Part shown: positions 45,836-54,840 of the stretch, in pieces
Layout of the letters: the number at the start of each line of letters is the position of its first letter
How positions within the stretch are numbered: the first letter of the stretch is position 1
NCBI RefSeq assembly: GCF_003258595.1
Contig: NZ_QHHQ01000002.1
Coordinates: 1,054,001-1,118,000 of the forward strand
DNA from: Acuticoccus sediminis
GTDB lineage: Bacteria; Pseudomonadota; Alphaproteobacteria; Rhizobiales; Amorphaceae
Reading direction: 5' to 3'
DNA length: 64,000 nucleotides
The notes under the pieces: model-generated
The model's input: the letters and a program-made list of their open reading frames with translations, nothing else
Told to the model about the DNA's origin: nothing
Database searches by the model: none
Made by a program: the position numbers and the translations under genes

Positions 45836-46693
45836 CTACTTCCTGTCCACTTTGGCGCCCAGCAGACCCTGCGGGCGGAAGACGAGAACGAGGGCGATCA
45901 CCGCGAAGCCGACGGCGCCCTTGTAGGGCGGCGAGATGGACGCGACGGTGATCTCCTCGGCGAGACCGATGACGACCGCACCGACCGCGGCGCCGAGCGG
46001 CGAGCCGAGCCCGCCGAAGATCGCCGCGGCGATGACGGGGATCGTCACCGCCCAGGTGAGGTGCGGGTCGATCGCGAGGTCGACGCCGACGAGCGTGCCG
46101 GAAAGGCCGAGGAGACCGCCCGCCAGCAGCAGCGTGACGAGCTCTACCCGGCCCACCGGCAGGCCGCGCACGGCGGCAAGCGAGCGATTGTCGGCGACGG
46201 CACGGATGGCGCGGCCGATCGGGGTGAAGGCGAGGATCGCGCCGACCGCGAGGATCGCGGTGAGCGAGACGCCCATGACCCACAGGCCGTCGCGTGTGAT
46301 GCGCACGCCGCCGATCACCATCGGTCCGACGAGCGGCAGGTCGAAGCCGCGGATCCCGGAGCCGAAGAAGAACCGCACGACGTTCTCGAGTACGAACGAC
46401 AGCGCGACGGACACCAGAAGCAACGTGGCACCGGTGCGGGCGCGCAGCGGCTCGAAGACGATCCGGTCGGCCGCAGCGAAGACGGCGGCGCCGAACAGCG
46501 TCGCCACGATGGCGCAGGCCCAGAGCGGCAGCCCGAGATGCGCGTTCACAACCCAGGCGGCGAAGGCGCCGATGGTGATGAAGCCGCCGACCGCGAAGTT
46601 GGCGTAGCGGAACAGGGTGAAGACGAGGGTGAAGGCGACCGCGCCGGGGGCGACGATCGCCGCGCTCTGCAGCGCGTTGACGAGCGTTTGCAT
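45836..46693 (-). CDS. ABC permease, LivH class
   Basis: A 285-residue membrane protein with LivH features: VAFTLVFTLFRYANFAVGGFITIGAFAAWVVN near the start and FTPIGRAIRAVADNRSLAAVRGLPVGRVELVTLLLAGGLLGLSGTLVG in the ATPase-contact loop, then FGGLGSPLGAAVGAVVIGLAEEI. Its ATG at 46693 abuts the LivF stop. Confidence 0.95.
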   Translation of the reverse strand: MQTLVNALQSAAIVAPGAVAFTLVFTLFRYANFAVGGFITIGAFAAWVVNAHLGLPLWACAIVATLFGAAVFAAADRIVFEPLRARTGATLLLVSVALSFVLENVVRFFFGSGIRGFDLPLVGPMVIGGVRITRDGLWVMGVSLTAILAVGAILAFTPIGRAIRAVADNRSLAAVRGLPVGRVELVTLLLAGGLLGLSGTLVGVDLAIDPHLTWAVTIPVIAAAIFGGLGSPLGAAVGAVVIGLAEEITVASISPPYKGAVGFAVIALVLVFRPQGLLGAKVDRK

Positions 46694-47398
46694 TCAGGCG
46701 GCCTCGCCGAAGAAGAGTTGTCCGAAGTCCTCCATCCCGGCGAGCTCGGCGGCGGGGCCGGCGCGCACGACGCGGCCGTCGACGAGGACGAGCGCGCGGT
46801 CGGCGCGGTCGAGCGCGGCGCGCGCGTTCTGCTCCACGATGAGGAGACCGAGACCGGCCCGCGCGAGGCCGATCAGCATGTCGAGCATCTCGCCCACAAG
46901 GAGCGGCGAGAGGCCGGCTGTCGGCTCGTCGACCAGGAGCACCTTCGGCTCCGCCATCAGCGCCATCGCGAGCGCCACCATCTGGCGCTGCCCGCCGGAG
47001 AGACCGCCGGCGCGCTGGCGCATCACCTCCTTCACCGTCGGCAGCAGCTCGACGACCCGCTCGCGGCGGCGGGCGATGTCCTTCGCGCCCCAGGCGCTCG
47101 CGGCGAGGTTTTCCGCCACAGTGAGCGTGCGGAAGATGTTGCGGTCCTGCGGCAGGTAGACCGCGCCCGCCTCGGCGCGCTGGGCCGGCGACAGCGGCAC
47201 GAGGTCCCGCCCGTCAAGGGTGAGCGTGCCGCCCGAGACCCTGGCGACGCCTGCGACGGACTTCAGGAGCGTCGACTTGCCCGCCCCGTTCGGCCCGACC
47301 AGCGCGACCGTCTCGCCCGGCGCCACCGTGAGGCTCGCGCCGTGGACGATCGGGTCGCCGCCGTAGCCGGCCTCCACGTTCGCAAGGACGAGGCTCAT
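46694..47398 (-). CDS. ABC ATPase, LivF class
   Basis: A 234-residue ATPase: Walker A LVGPNGAGKSTLLKSVAG, signature GLSGGQRQMVALAMALM, Walker B VLLVDEPTAGLSP, and an H-loop replaced by LLIVEQNARAALD as is usual in LivF. It overlaps the LivG gene by ATGA. Confidence 0.95.
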   Translation of the reverse strand: MSLVLANVEAGYGGDPIVHGASLTVAPGETVALVGPNGAGKSTLLKSVAGVARVSGGTLTLDGRDLVPLSPAQRAEAGAVYLPQDRNIFRTLTVAENLAASAWGAKDIARRRERVVELLPTVKEVMRQRAGGLSGGQRQMVALAMALMAEPKVLLVDEPTAGLSPLLVGEMLDMLIGLARAGLGLLIVEQNARAALDRADRALVLVDGRVVRAGPAAELAGMEDFGQLFFGEAA

Positions 47399-48228
47399 GC
47401 CGCCTGGCCCAGGTAGGAGGAGACGACGTCGGGGTTGCTGGCGACGTCCGCGAAGCTGCCCTCGGCGAGGACCGCCCCGCGCGCCATCACGACGACGCGG
47501 CTGGAGAGCCGGCGGATGATGCCGACATTGTGCTCGATGATCACGAAGGTGGTCCCGTGCTCGCGGTTGAGGCGCTCGACGAGGGCGGCGATCTCCTCCA
47601 CGAGGTGCGGGGCGACGCCGGCGGCGATCTCGTCGAGGAGGATGGTGTCGGCGTCGACCATCAGGCAGCGGGCGAGCTCCAGGAGCTTCTTCTGCCCGCC
47701 CGACAGGTGCCCGGCGAGCGTCGCCTCCTTGGCGGATAGGCCGACGATCTCGAGGATCTCCCGCGCCTTCACGGTAGCCTCGACCTCGGCCCGGCGTGTC
47801 GCGCGGGGCTCGAAGAAGGCGCCCCTCAGCGTTTCGCCGGGGTGGTTCGGCGCGGCGAGGAGCACGTTCTCGAGCGTGGTGAGCCGGTCGAGCTCGCGGG
47901 CGAGCTGGAACGTGCGGGTGAGGCCGAGCTTCGCCAGCCGATGCGGCGGCAGGCGCGTCGCCCGCACGCCGTTGACGTTGAGTTCCCCCGAATCCGGCTT
48001 CAGCGCACCAGAAAGCAGGTTGAAGAGCGTGGTCTTGCCCGCCCCGTTCGGGCCGATCAGGCCGACGACCTCGCCGGGACCGACCGTGAGGTACACGTCG
48101 TCGACGGCGGTCGCGCCGCCGAAGCGCTTGGTGAGGCCGCGCGCCTCGATGCGGGGGTGAAGGCCCGGTTCGCCGTACGTGCGCACGGCTCGGTCGCCGG
48201 GCGGGGTGCCCGTCGGTCGGTCGGTCAT
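47395..48228 (-). CDS. ABC ATPase, LivG class
   Basis: A 277-residue ATPase: Walker A LIGPNGAGKTTLFNLLSGAL, signature HLSGGQKKLLELARCLM, Walker B TILLDEIAAGVAPHLVEEIAAL (DEI in place of DEP), and IIEHNVGIIRRLSSRVVVMARGAVLAEGS. It overlaps the TetR gene by ATGA, so the regulator is translated first. Confidence 0.95.
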   Translation of the reverse strand: MTDRPTGTPPGDRAVRTYGEPGLHPRIEARGLTKRFGGATAVDDVYLTVGPGEVVGLIGPNGAGKTTLFNLLSGALKPDSGELNVNGVRATRLPPHRLAKLGLTRTFQLARELDRLTTLENVLLAAPNHPGETLRGAFFEPRATRRAEVEATVKAREILEIVGLSAKEATLAGHLSGGQKKLLELARCLMVDADTILLDEIAAGVAPHLVEEIAALVERLNREHGTTFVIIEHNVGIIRRLSSRVVVMARGAVLAEGSFADVASNPDVVSSYLGQAA

Positions 48229-48932
48229 GGTCGCACCTTTCTGGAGCCGGCCGGGGGCAGGAGCGCGTCGACGGCCTCGACCAGCGCCGCGAGCGTCTCG
48301 CGCGTGCGGGTCTCGTCGGGGTCGACGACCTCCTGGATCCTGAGGCCGCGGAGGGTGGATCCGATCAGGGTGATGACGACGTGGATGCGGTCCGCGCCCG
48401 CGCCGCGCGCGGCGAAGGCGGTCTCGCCGAGGGTCTCGTAGGCGCGGAAGAGGTCGGCGAGGATCTCGCTCACCGGACCGGCGATCCGCTCGTTGGTGCG
48501 CCCGGCGATGATGAGCTCCAGCATCGTGTGGATGCCGCGGCTCAGGAAGACGTCGTCGTAGAACATCTGCACGAAGTCGGCGGTGGAGACGCGGCCCTCG
48601 TTGAGCCCGTCCGCGAGGTCGGCGGTGCGCTGCTTGGCGCGGCGCCAGAAGTGGCGGGCGGTGTCGATGATGAGGTCGTCGCGGGTCGGATAGTGGTGCA
48701 GCACCGCGCCGCGCGAGACGCCGGTGCGCCGCGCCACCTCGACGGCGGTCGCCACGTCGTATCCCTCGCTGGCGATGATCTCCTCGGTGGCGGCGCGCAG
48801 GCGGGCGCGCATCGCCGCGCCCTTCCGTTCGCGGCCGTCTTCCTTGCCGTCCTCGCCCCGGGTCTCGCCGTCCAGCGTCTCGGCGTCCCCGGTCGCGGCG
48901 GAGGCCGCCTCGTCGTCGAAAGTGGATGTCAT
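48225..48932 (-). CDS. TetR-family transcriptional regulator
   Basis: A 235-residue regulator. A disordered acidic N-terminus (about 38 residues) precedes the helix-turn-helix RARLRAATEEIIASEGYDVATAVEVARRTGVSRGAVLHHYPTRDDLIIDTARHFW; the helical ligand domain follows (FYDDVFLSRGIHTMLELIIAGRTNERIAG). It heads the liv-type operon. A perfect palindrome CAGTCATGACTG lies 47 bases upstream of ATG 48932 and is its likely operator, giving autoregulation and ligand-induced uptake. Confidence 0.92.
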   Translation of the reverse strand: MTSTFDDEAASAATGDAETLDGETRGEDGKEDGRERKGAAMRARLRAATEEIIASEGYDVATAVEVARRTGVSRGAVLHHYPTRDDLIIDTARHFWRRAKQRTADLADGLNEGRVSTADFVQMFYDDVFLSRGIHTMLELIIAGRTNERIAGPVSEILADLFRAYETLGETAFAARGAGADRIHVVITLIGSTLRGLRIQEVVDPDETRTRETLAALVEAVDALLPPAGSRKVRP

Positions 48933-49311
48933 GGCCCGGAAGCTGACATGGGGGCCCACCGACCGCAGCACTAAAAAGCAGTCATGACTGTTTGTTTTCT
49001 CGGCAGCCCGATCGACCGCGCTCGCCTGACCGCCCCGGGTCCTGCCCCCGTCATGTCCTTGCGCCGGACCGGACAAGACGTCCCGTGGTGTCATCGCGGC
49101 GTGAATTTGTGCATGGGATCGATACAGAGATGTCCGCGAGCGGAAGTGCTGTCAGTATTTGTCGCCTATGCTGAGTCTCGGCTTGCCGGGCGGCATTATC
49201 CAAGAATTCATGCGCGGGAATACGCTCAGGTACTGAGCTTTTCGCGACGCCGGTTCTCGGCTACCCCTCGTGTGGCGACCGGCCCCGTGGCCGGACGACC
49301 GAGGAGACCCG
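48933..49311. other. Divergent intergenic region between TetR-liv operon and HutI-like gene
   Basis: 379 bases. The left part carries the palindrome at 48979-48990. The rest is less GC-rich than the genes around it, as expected for promoter DNA, and shows no credible gene. Confidence 0.5.
48979..48990. promoter_or_regulatory. TetR-type operator palindrome CAGTCATGACTG
   Basis: A perfect 12-base palindrome in an A/T-rich context (AAAAAG on the left, TTTGTTTT on the right), 47 bases before the TetR-family start. The TGACTG half-site is frequent for TetR proteins. Confidence 0.55.
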
Positions 49312-50583
49312 ATGGACGACCCAGCCGATCTCGTGATCACCGGCGCCAGCCGCGTGGTCCTCTGCGACCCCGACGCGCCTGACGGCATCGGCGTCCTGGA
49401 CAGCGCCGCCGTCGCGGTGAAGGGCGAGACCATCGTCGCCGTCGGCCCCGACGCCGCCAACCTCGCCGGCCCGGCGACCCGCGTCGTGGACGCCGCCGGC
49501 GGGACGGTCACGCCCGGCCTCGTCGACTGCCACACCCACCTCGTCTTCGAGGGCGACCGCTCCGCGGAGTACTTCGCCCGAACGACCGGCCTCGACGACG
49601 CGGGGCTGACGGCGGCCGGCCACGTCTGGGGCGTCCCCGCCTCGCAGCGCATCAACAAGGCCGTCGCGCCGGAGGTGCTCGCCGCGACCGCCCTCGGCCG
49701 CGCGCGCAAGATGCTCCTCTCCGGCACCACCACCATCGAGACCAAGTCCGGCTACGGCCTCGACCACGCCAGCGACATCGCCTCGCTGGAGGCGGCGCGG
49801 CTGGTCGCCGAGATATCCGGCCTCGAGGTCGTGCCGACATATCTCGGGGCGCACGCCCGGCCGGACGACGCCGCGCGCTACCTCGACACCATCTGCGCCG
49901 AGACGATCCCGGAGATCGCCGAGCGGAACCTCGCCACCTTCTGCGACGTCTACGTCGACCCCAACGTCTTCACGATCGAGGAGTGCGCGCGCGTCCTCGC
50001 CGTCGCCGCCGACCACGGCCTCGTCGCCAAGCTCCATACCGACGCCCGCGTCAACGTCGGCGGCGCCCGGCTCGCGGTGGAGATGGGCGCCGCCTCCGTC
50101 GACCACGCCAACATGCTCTCCGACGACGACCTCGACGCCCTCGCAGAGGCCGGCACCGCCGTCGCCTTCTTCCCCGGCTTCGACTGGGCGGTGAACCACC
50201 CGCATCCGGTCGACGCCCGCCGGTTCTGCGACCATGGCGTCACCGTCGCCATCGCCACCGACCTGTGCCCCGTCTGCTGGCACCTGTCGCAGCAGATGAC
50301 GATGGGCTTTGCCTGCCGCCTCTCCGGCCTCACCGCGGACGAGGCGCTGATGGGCGCCACCATCAACGCCGCCAGGGCGCTGCGCCTCGACGCCCGGATC
50401 GGCTCGCTCGCCGCCGGCAAGCAGGCCGACATCGCCGTGTTCGACACGCCCGACCATGCCCGCATCCCGTTCCGCTTCGGCGCCAACTCGGCCCGGACGG
50501 TGATCAAGAAGGGCCGCGTCCTCGTCGAGGACGGCCGCCTCATCGATCGCAGCGCGATGGACCAACCCCGGATGGACCGATGA
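49312..50583 (+). CDS. Imidazolonepropionase-like amidohydrolase (HutI family)
   Basis: A 423-residue metal-dependent hydrolase. VDCHTHLVFEGDRSAEYFART gives the HxH metal site (His74, His76). TTTIETKSGYGLD is the HutI signature, and further ligands sit in LVAKLHTDARVN, SVDHANML and AIATDLCPVCW. HutI opens imidazolone-5-propionate in histidine breakdown. Here the GGGI loop of true HutI is absent and there are no hutU, hutH or hutG neighbours, so a related cyclic substrate is possible. ATG 49312 has GGAG before it. Overlaps the MBL gene by ATGA. Confidence 0.85.
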   Translation: MDDPADLVITGASRVVLCDPDAPDGIGVLDSAAVAVKGETIVAVGPDAANLAGPATRVVDAAGGTVTPGLVDCHTHLVFEGDRSAEYFARTTGLDDAGLTAAGHVWGVPASQRINKAVAPEVLAATALGRARKMLLSGTTTIETKSGYGLDHASDIASLEAARLVAEISGLEVVPTYLGAHARPDDAARYLDTICAETIPEIAERNLATFCDVYVDPNVFTIEECARVLAVAADHGLVAKLHTDARVNVGGARLAVEMGAASVDHANMLSDDDLDALAEAGTAVAFFPGFDWAVNHPHPVDARRFCDHGVTVAIATDLCPVCWHLSQQMTMGFACRLSGLTADEALMGATINAARALRLDARIGSLAAGKQADIAVFDTPDHARIPFRFGANSARTVIKKGRVLVEDGRLIDRSAMDQPRMDR

Positions 50584-51470
50584 AAGACCGCAAGGACGAG
50601 GGCCTCTGGGCCTGGCGCCAGGCCGAGAACAACAACCACATGATCGCCCTGCAGGAGGGGCTGCCGGAGGCGAAGGGACCGGCCGAGCTCGCCTTCTTCG
50701 GCTCCTCGGCGTTCCGTATCACGTCCCCGGCGGGCGTCTCGATCATGATCGACCCCTGGCGCAACCACCCCGCAGGCGGCTGGGACTGGTACCTCTACGA
50801 CTTCCCGAAGACGGAGGTGGACATCGCCATCTCAACCCACGCCCACTTCGACCATGACGGGCTGCATCTCGTGTCGGCCAACGTCATCCTCGACCGTCTC
50901 GTCGGGACCTTCGCGTTCGCCGACGTCACGATCACCGGCATCGCCGACAAGCACGTCTCCGATTCGACGCACAATGCCTGGAACTGGGCGAACCTCACCC
51001 GCAGCCTCACGCCGATGGAGACGCTGCCGCCGCACAACTGGCGCTCGTTCGACAACTCGCTGATCATCGTCGAGACCGGCGGCGTCCGGATCCTGCACTG
51101 GGGCGACAACCGGCCCGACCCGCCGGAACACGTCTGGGAGATGATCGGCCCGGTGGACGTCGCGCTCCTGCCCGTCGACGGGTCCGAGCACGTCCTCTCC
51201 TACGCCCAGGCCGACGCGGTGGCGGCGCGGCTCGGCGCGAAGATCATCGTGCCGCATCACTATTTCATCTGGGACGTGCTGCACCGCGCCTCGACGATGC
51301 AGCCGCCCGACGCGTGGGTGAACGGACGCCCCGGCTCGGTCTGGCTCGACAAGGGCGCCGTCGCCCTCGATCCCGCGACCGTCGCCGCGTGCGATGGCGT
51401 CGCCTGGTGCTTCGGCGATAACGTCGCGTTCGAGAAACCGACCTTCGCGGACGCCGCCGCCCACCGGTGA
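50580..51470 (+). CDS. MBL-fold metallo-hydrolase (UlaG-like)
   Basis: A 296-residue metallo-beta-lactamase-fold protein. The core motif is ISTHAHFDHDGL (His87, His89, Asp91, His92). ILHWGDNRPD and IIVPHHYFIWD supply later ligands. FFGSSAFRITSPAGVSIMIDPW at the start resembles the UlaG/lactonase-like L-ascorbate 6-phosphate group. Translationally coupled to the HutI-like gene, so it may hydrolyse that enzyme's product or a lactone. Function not known. Confidence 0.88.
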   Translation: MKDRKDEGLWAWRQAENNNHMIALQEGLPEAKGPAELAFFGSSAFRITSPAGVSIMIDPWRNHPAGGWDWYLYDFPKTEVDIAISTHAHFDHDGLHLVSANVILDRLVGTFAFADVTITGIADKHVSDSTHNAWNWANLTRSLTPMETLPPHNWRSFDNSLIIVETGGVRILHWGDNRPDPPEHVWEMIGPVDVALLPVDGSEHVLSYAQADAVAARLGAKIIVPHHYFIWDVLHRASTMQPPDAWVNGRPGSVWLDKGAVALDPATVAACDGVAWCFGDNVAFEKPTFADAAAHR

Positions 51471-51500
51471 CGCCGCCGCGAGGCACCACAGGATGAGACC

Positions 51501-52376
51501 TTGTCGCTCCGTGCGCTGCGCAGCCTCGTCGCCATCACCCGGTACGGCACCTTCGCCCGCGCGGCGGAGGCGCTGGGGCTGACCCCGTCCGCCGTCGGCC
51601 TCCACGTCAAGGCGCTCGAGGAGGAGTTCGGCGTCACGCTGTTCGACCGCTCCCGCCGCCAGCCGGTGCTGACGGCGGCGGGCGAGATCGCCGTCGAGCA
51701 TGCCCGCGGCGTGCTCGACGGCTACGACGCCATCAAGGACGCCGTCGCCTCCGGCCCCGGGATCGCCGGGCGGTTGCGGCTCGGCGCGATCCAGACCGCG
51801 CTCGCCGGCGTACTTCCGGAGGCGCTGAGCCGGCTGCAGGCGGCGCACCCGCGCCTCCATATCCGTGTCAACTCCGGCATGTCCGCCGAGCTCGCGCGCG
51901 AGATCGAGGCCGGCAACATCGACGCGGCGGTCACCACCGAGCCGGTCAAGCCCTACCCCGCGGGCCTCCACTTCGACCCGACGTACTGCGACCGCTTCTG
52001 GGTCGTCGCCTCGCCGGAGCACGAGGGCGTGGACACGAGGACCCTCCTCACCCGCCTGCCGCTCCTGCGCTTCGACAAGCGCGCCTGGGCCGGGCGCATC
52101 ATCGAGGACGAGCTGCGCCGGCAGGGCTTGCGCGTGCGCGAGGAAATGGAGCTCGACAGCCAGCAGGCGCTCGCCCGCATGGCCGCCACCGGCCTCGGCG
52201 TCGCCGTCGTCCCGCTCGACGAGCGCGACCTTGAGAGCCTGCCGCCGCTGTACCGCCAACCCTTCGGCGAGCCGCAACTCGTACGCCGCGTCGGCGTGCT
52301 CTCGCTGGAGGAGGCGCCGGCCGCCCGCTTCGTGGCGCTGCTGGTGGAGGCCCTGATCGCGGTCAGCCGACCATAG
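51501..52376 (+). CDS. LysR-family transcriptional regulator
   Basis: A 291-residue LysR protein: N-terminal helix-turn-helix LRALRSLVAITRYGTFARAAEALGLTPSAVGLHVKALEEEFGVTLFDRSRR, then the effector domain (LRLGAIQTALAGVLPEALSRLQAAHPRLHIRV; LARMAATGLGVAVVPLDERD). It starts at TTG 51501, 30 bases after the MBL gene, in the same direction, and may be in that operon. It probably regulates the HutI-MBL pair or the aminotransferase-AEC pair downstream. Confidence 0.93.
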   Translation: MSLRALRSLVAITRYGTFARAAEALGLTPSAVGLHVKALEEEFGVTLFDRSRRQPVLTAAGEIAVEHARGVLDGYDAIKDAVASGPGIAGRLRLGAIQTALAGVLPEALSRLQAAHPRLHIRVNSGMSAELAREIEAGNIDAAVTTEPVKPYPAGLHFDPTYCDRFWVVASPEHEGVDTRTLLTRLPLLRFDKRAWAGRIIEDELRRQGLRVREEMELDSQQALARMAATGLGVAVVPLDERDLESLPPLYRQPFGEPQLVRRVGVLSLEEAPAARFVALLVEALIAVSRP

Positions 52377-52470
52377 AGTTTTTCGCTACTTCTGCTGAAG
52401 AATTATGCGTTTTTTCTTCGGCGTCGGGGGCTGTACTCACGTCACTGTGTTTTTCCGTGACGAGGTTTGA

Positions 52471-53631
52471 ATGTCCCTGCCCCGCTTCCGGCCGGTGGCC
52501 GCCGGCTCGCCCATCCTGGCCATGGCGCGCAAGGCGGCCGAGCATCGCGCCGCTGGTCACGAGGTCATCGACCTGACCCTCGGCGAACCCGACTTCGCGC
52601 CGCCGGACCACGTGATCGCCGCCGCGCACGAGGCGCTCGACACCCGCCGCATGGGCTACACGCCCGTCAACGGCATCCCGCCGCTGCGGGCCGCGATCCG
52701 CGAGCACTTCGCCCGGGAGCGCGGCCTCACCTTCGCCGACGACGAGATCGCCGTCGGCTGCGGTGCCAAGCAGGTGATCTTCAACGCCTTCCTCGCCTCG
52801 CTCGAAAAAGGCGACGAGGTCGTCCTCCCCGCACCCTACTGGGCGTCCTACCCGGACATGGTGCGGGCCTGCGGGGCGGTGCCGGTGGTGGTGCCGACCG
52901 CGCTGGAAACCGGCTTCCGCCTCGACCCGGACGTGCTTGCCGCGGCGATCACCCCGAAGACGCGCTGGGTCGTCATCAACGCGCCCGGCAACCCCTCCGG
53001 CGCGGTCTACTCCGCGTCCGATCTCGCCGCCCTCGCGGAGGTGATCGCCGGCCACCCGCGCATCCTCGTCCTCTCCGACGACATCTACGCGCCGATCCGC
53101 TTCTCCGACACGCCCTACGCCTCGTTCGCCGCGGTCGTGCCGGACCTCGCGGACCGGACGCTGACCATCGACGGCGTCTCCAAGGCGTACGCGATGACGG
53201 GGTGGCGCGTCGGCTGGGCGGGCGGGCCGAAGGACCTCGTCACCGCCATCAACGCGGTCCAGTCGCAGAACGCCACGCAGACGTCCTCGCTGTCCCAGAT
53301 CGCCGCCGTGGCGGCGCTGACCGGCCCGCAGGACTCGCTCCCGGTCCGGGCGGAGATCTACCGCAAGCGGCGCGACGCGGCGCTGGCCGTGCTCGCCGAG
53401 AGCCCGCACCTGTCGACCGCAGCGCCCGACGGGGCCTTCTACCTCTTCCCCCGCATCGCCGGCCGCCACGGTGACGAGACGGCGATGGCGCTCCTGGAGG
53501 CGACGGGCGTCGCCGTCGTGCCGGGCTCGGCGTTCGGCGGGGACGACCACCTGCGCCTCTCCTTCGCGCTCGATGAAGCGAGCCTCGTGGAGGGCTGCCG
53601 CCGCATCGTCGACTTCCTGGGGCGGGCGTGA
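52471..53631 (+). CDS. Class I/II pyridoxal-phosphate aminotransferase (aspartate aminotransferase-like)
   Basis: A 386-residue fold-type I aminotransferase of the Ig (AspB) subgroup. SPILAMARKAAEHRAAGHEVIDLTLGEPDF at the start, NAPGNPSGAV for the coenzyme site, PLP lysine Lys238 in IDGVSKAYAMTGWRVGW, and the substrate arginine near LRLSFAL. It transfers an amino group between an amino acid and a 2-oxo acid. The gene for an AEC transporter begins at its stop (TGATG), hinting that the two act on the same compound. Confidence 0.93.
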   Translation: MSLPRFRPVAAGSPILAMARKAAEHRAAGHEVIDLTLGEPDFAPPDHVIAAAHEALDTRRMGYTPVNGIPPLRAAIREHFARERGLTFADDEIAVGCGAKQVIFNAFLASLEKGDEVVLPAPYWASYPDMVRACGAVPVVVPTALETGFRLDPDVLAAAITPKTRWVVINAPGNPSGAVYSASDLAALAEVIAGHPRILVLSDDIYAPIRFSDTPYASFAAVVPDLADRTLTIDGVSKAYAMTGWRVGWAGGPKDLVTAINAVQSQNATQTSSLSQIAAVAALTGPQDSLPVRAEIYRKRRDAALAVLAESPHLSTAAPDGAFYLFPRIAGRHGDETAMALLEATGVAVVPGSAFGGDDHLRLSFALDEASLVEGCRRIVDFLGRA

Positions 53632-54560
53632 TGGTCCTCGCGATCCTCATCGCCCTCGCGCCGATCGTCCTCCTCGTGGCGGCCGGCAACCTGATGCGCC
53701 GCCGGGGCTTCCTGGCGGACACCTTCTGGCCCCAGGCCGAGCGGCTCTCCTATTTCGTGCTGCTGCCGTGCCTCTTCATCCACGGCCTCGCGATGGCCGA
53801 CCTCGACGGCGTCCCGGTGCTGCGGCTCGCGGCGGTGCTGGTCGTCTCCACCTTCGGCACCGCGCTCCTCATGGTGCTGGCGCGGCGCGTGATCGGCGGC
53901 GGCGGCCCGGCGTTCACTTCGGTGTTCCAGGGCGGCGTCCGCTTCAACAACTATGTCGGCGTCACGGCCGCGATCGCGCTCTTCGGCGCGCCGGCCATCG
54001 GCCTCTCGGCCGTCGCCAACGCGGCGATCGTGCCGACGGTCAACATCCTCGTCATCCTGGTGTTCGCGCAATATGCCGGCGCGGAACCCTCGATCCGCGG
54101 CGTGGTGCGCGGGATCGTCACGAACCCGCTGGTGGTCGCCTGCGCGATCGGGGTCACCTTGCAGGCGACCGGGCTGGGGCTCCCCCCGGGTGTCGCGGGC
54201 GCGGTGAAGGCGCTCGGCACGGCCTCCCTGCCGCTCGGCCTCCTGTGCGTCGGCGCGGCGTTCCAGTGGAAGGCCGTCGGCACGGCGGTTCGGCCGACGG
54301 TGGCGGCGATGATCTTCAAGTTCGGCGTCATGCCGGCCGCGACCGTCCTCGCCTGCCTCGCGTTCGGCCTGAGCGGGCCGCCGGCGGCCGTCGCGGTGCT
54401 GTTCCAGACGCTCCCGACCGCGTCTTCCGCCTACATCCTCGCCCGCCAGCTCGGCGGCGACGCGCCGCTGATGGCCTCCATCGTCACGGTGCAGACGGTG
54501 GCCGCCGCGATCGCCGTTCCGGCCGTTCTTCTCCTCAGCCCGGTGGTCCTGCAGATCTGA
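53631..54560 (+). CDS. AEC (auxin efflux carrier) family transporter
   Basis: A 309-residue membrane protein with ten predicted helices in two inverted halves. NLMRRRGFLADTFWPQAERLSYFVLLPCLFIHGLA and GVRFNNYVGVTAAIALFG are typical, as is the C-terminal AVAVLFQTLPTASSAYILARQLGGDAPLMASIVTVQTV. Bacterial members transport malate, malonate or other carboxylates. ATG 53631 overlaps the aminotransferase stop by one base; a GTG one codon earlier is in frame. Confidence 0.92.
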   Translation: MVLAILIALAPIVLLVAAGNLMRRRGFLADTFWPQAERLSYFVLLPCLFIHGLAMADLDGVPVLRLAAVLVVSTFGTALLMVLARRVIGGGGPAFTSVFQGGVRFNNYVGVTAAIALFGAPAIGLSAVANAAIVPTVNILVILVFAQYAGAEPSIRGVVRGIVTNPLVVACAIGVTLQATGLGLPPGVAGAVKALGTASLPLGLLCVGAAFQWKAVGTAVRPTVAAMIFKFGVMPAATVLACLAFGLSGPPAAVAVLFQTLPTASSAYILARQLGGDAPLMASIVTVQTVAAAIAVPAVLLLSPVVLQI

Positions 54561-54573
54561 CGGCAGGCGCCGT

Positions 54574-54840
54574 TCAGACGCGCGGCGCGGCGCCGATGCC
54601 GGCGAGCCCCTCGGTCAGGTGGTCGAGGAGCATCCGCACCCGGCGCGATGCGCGGCTGCGCGGCGGGGACACGGCGTAAAGGTTCGTCGCCTCCGCCGTA
54701 AACGCCTCCAACGCCGTCTCGAGCCGGCCGGCGGCGAGCTCCTCCGCGACGTCGAAGCTCGACTTCATCACGACCCCCGCACCGGCGACCGCCCAGTCCT
54801 TCAGCGCCTGGCCGTCGTTGACGTGCCGGTCGCCACGGCC
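54574..54840 (-). pseudogene. 3' remnant of a LysR-family regulator gene
   Basis: The reverse frame ending at 54574 encodes about 88 residues that match only the last third of a LysR effector domain: RHVNDGQALKDWAVAGAGVVMKSSFDVAEELAAGRLETALEAF, then PPRSRASRRVRMLLDHLTE. The helix-turn-helix and first effector subdomain are absent. Upstream, from about 54840, the DNA instead belongs to an aldo/keto reductase read on the other strand. This is a truncated, non-functional gene. The exact break is uncertain by some tens of bases. Confidence 0.8.
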
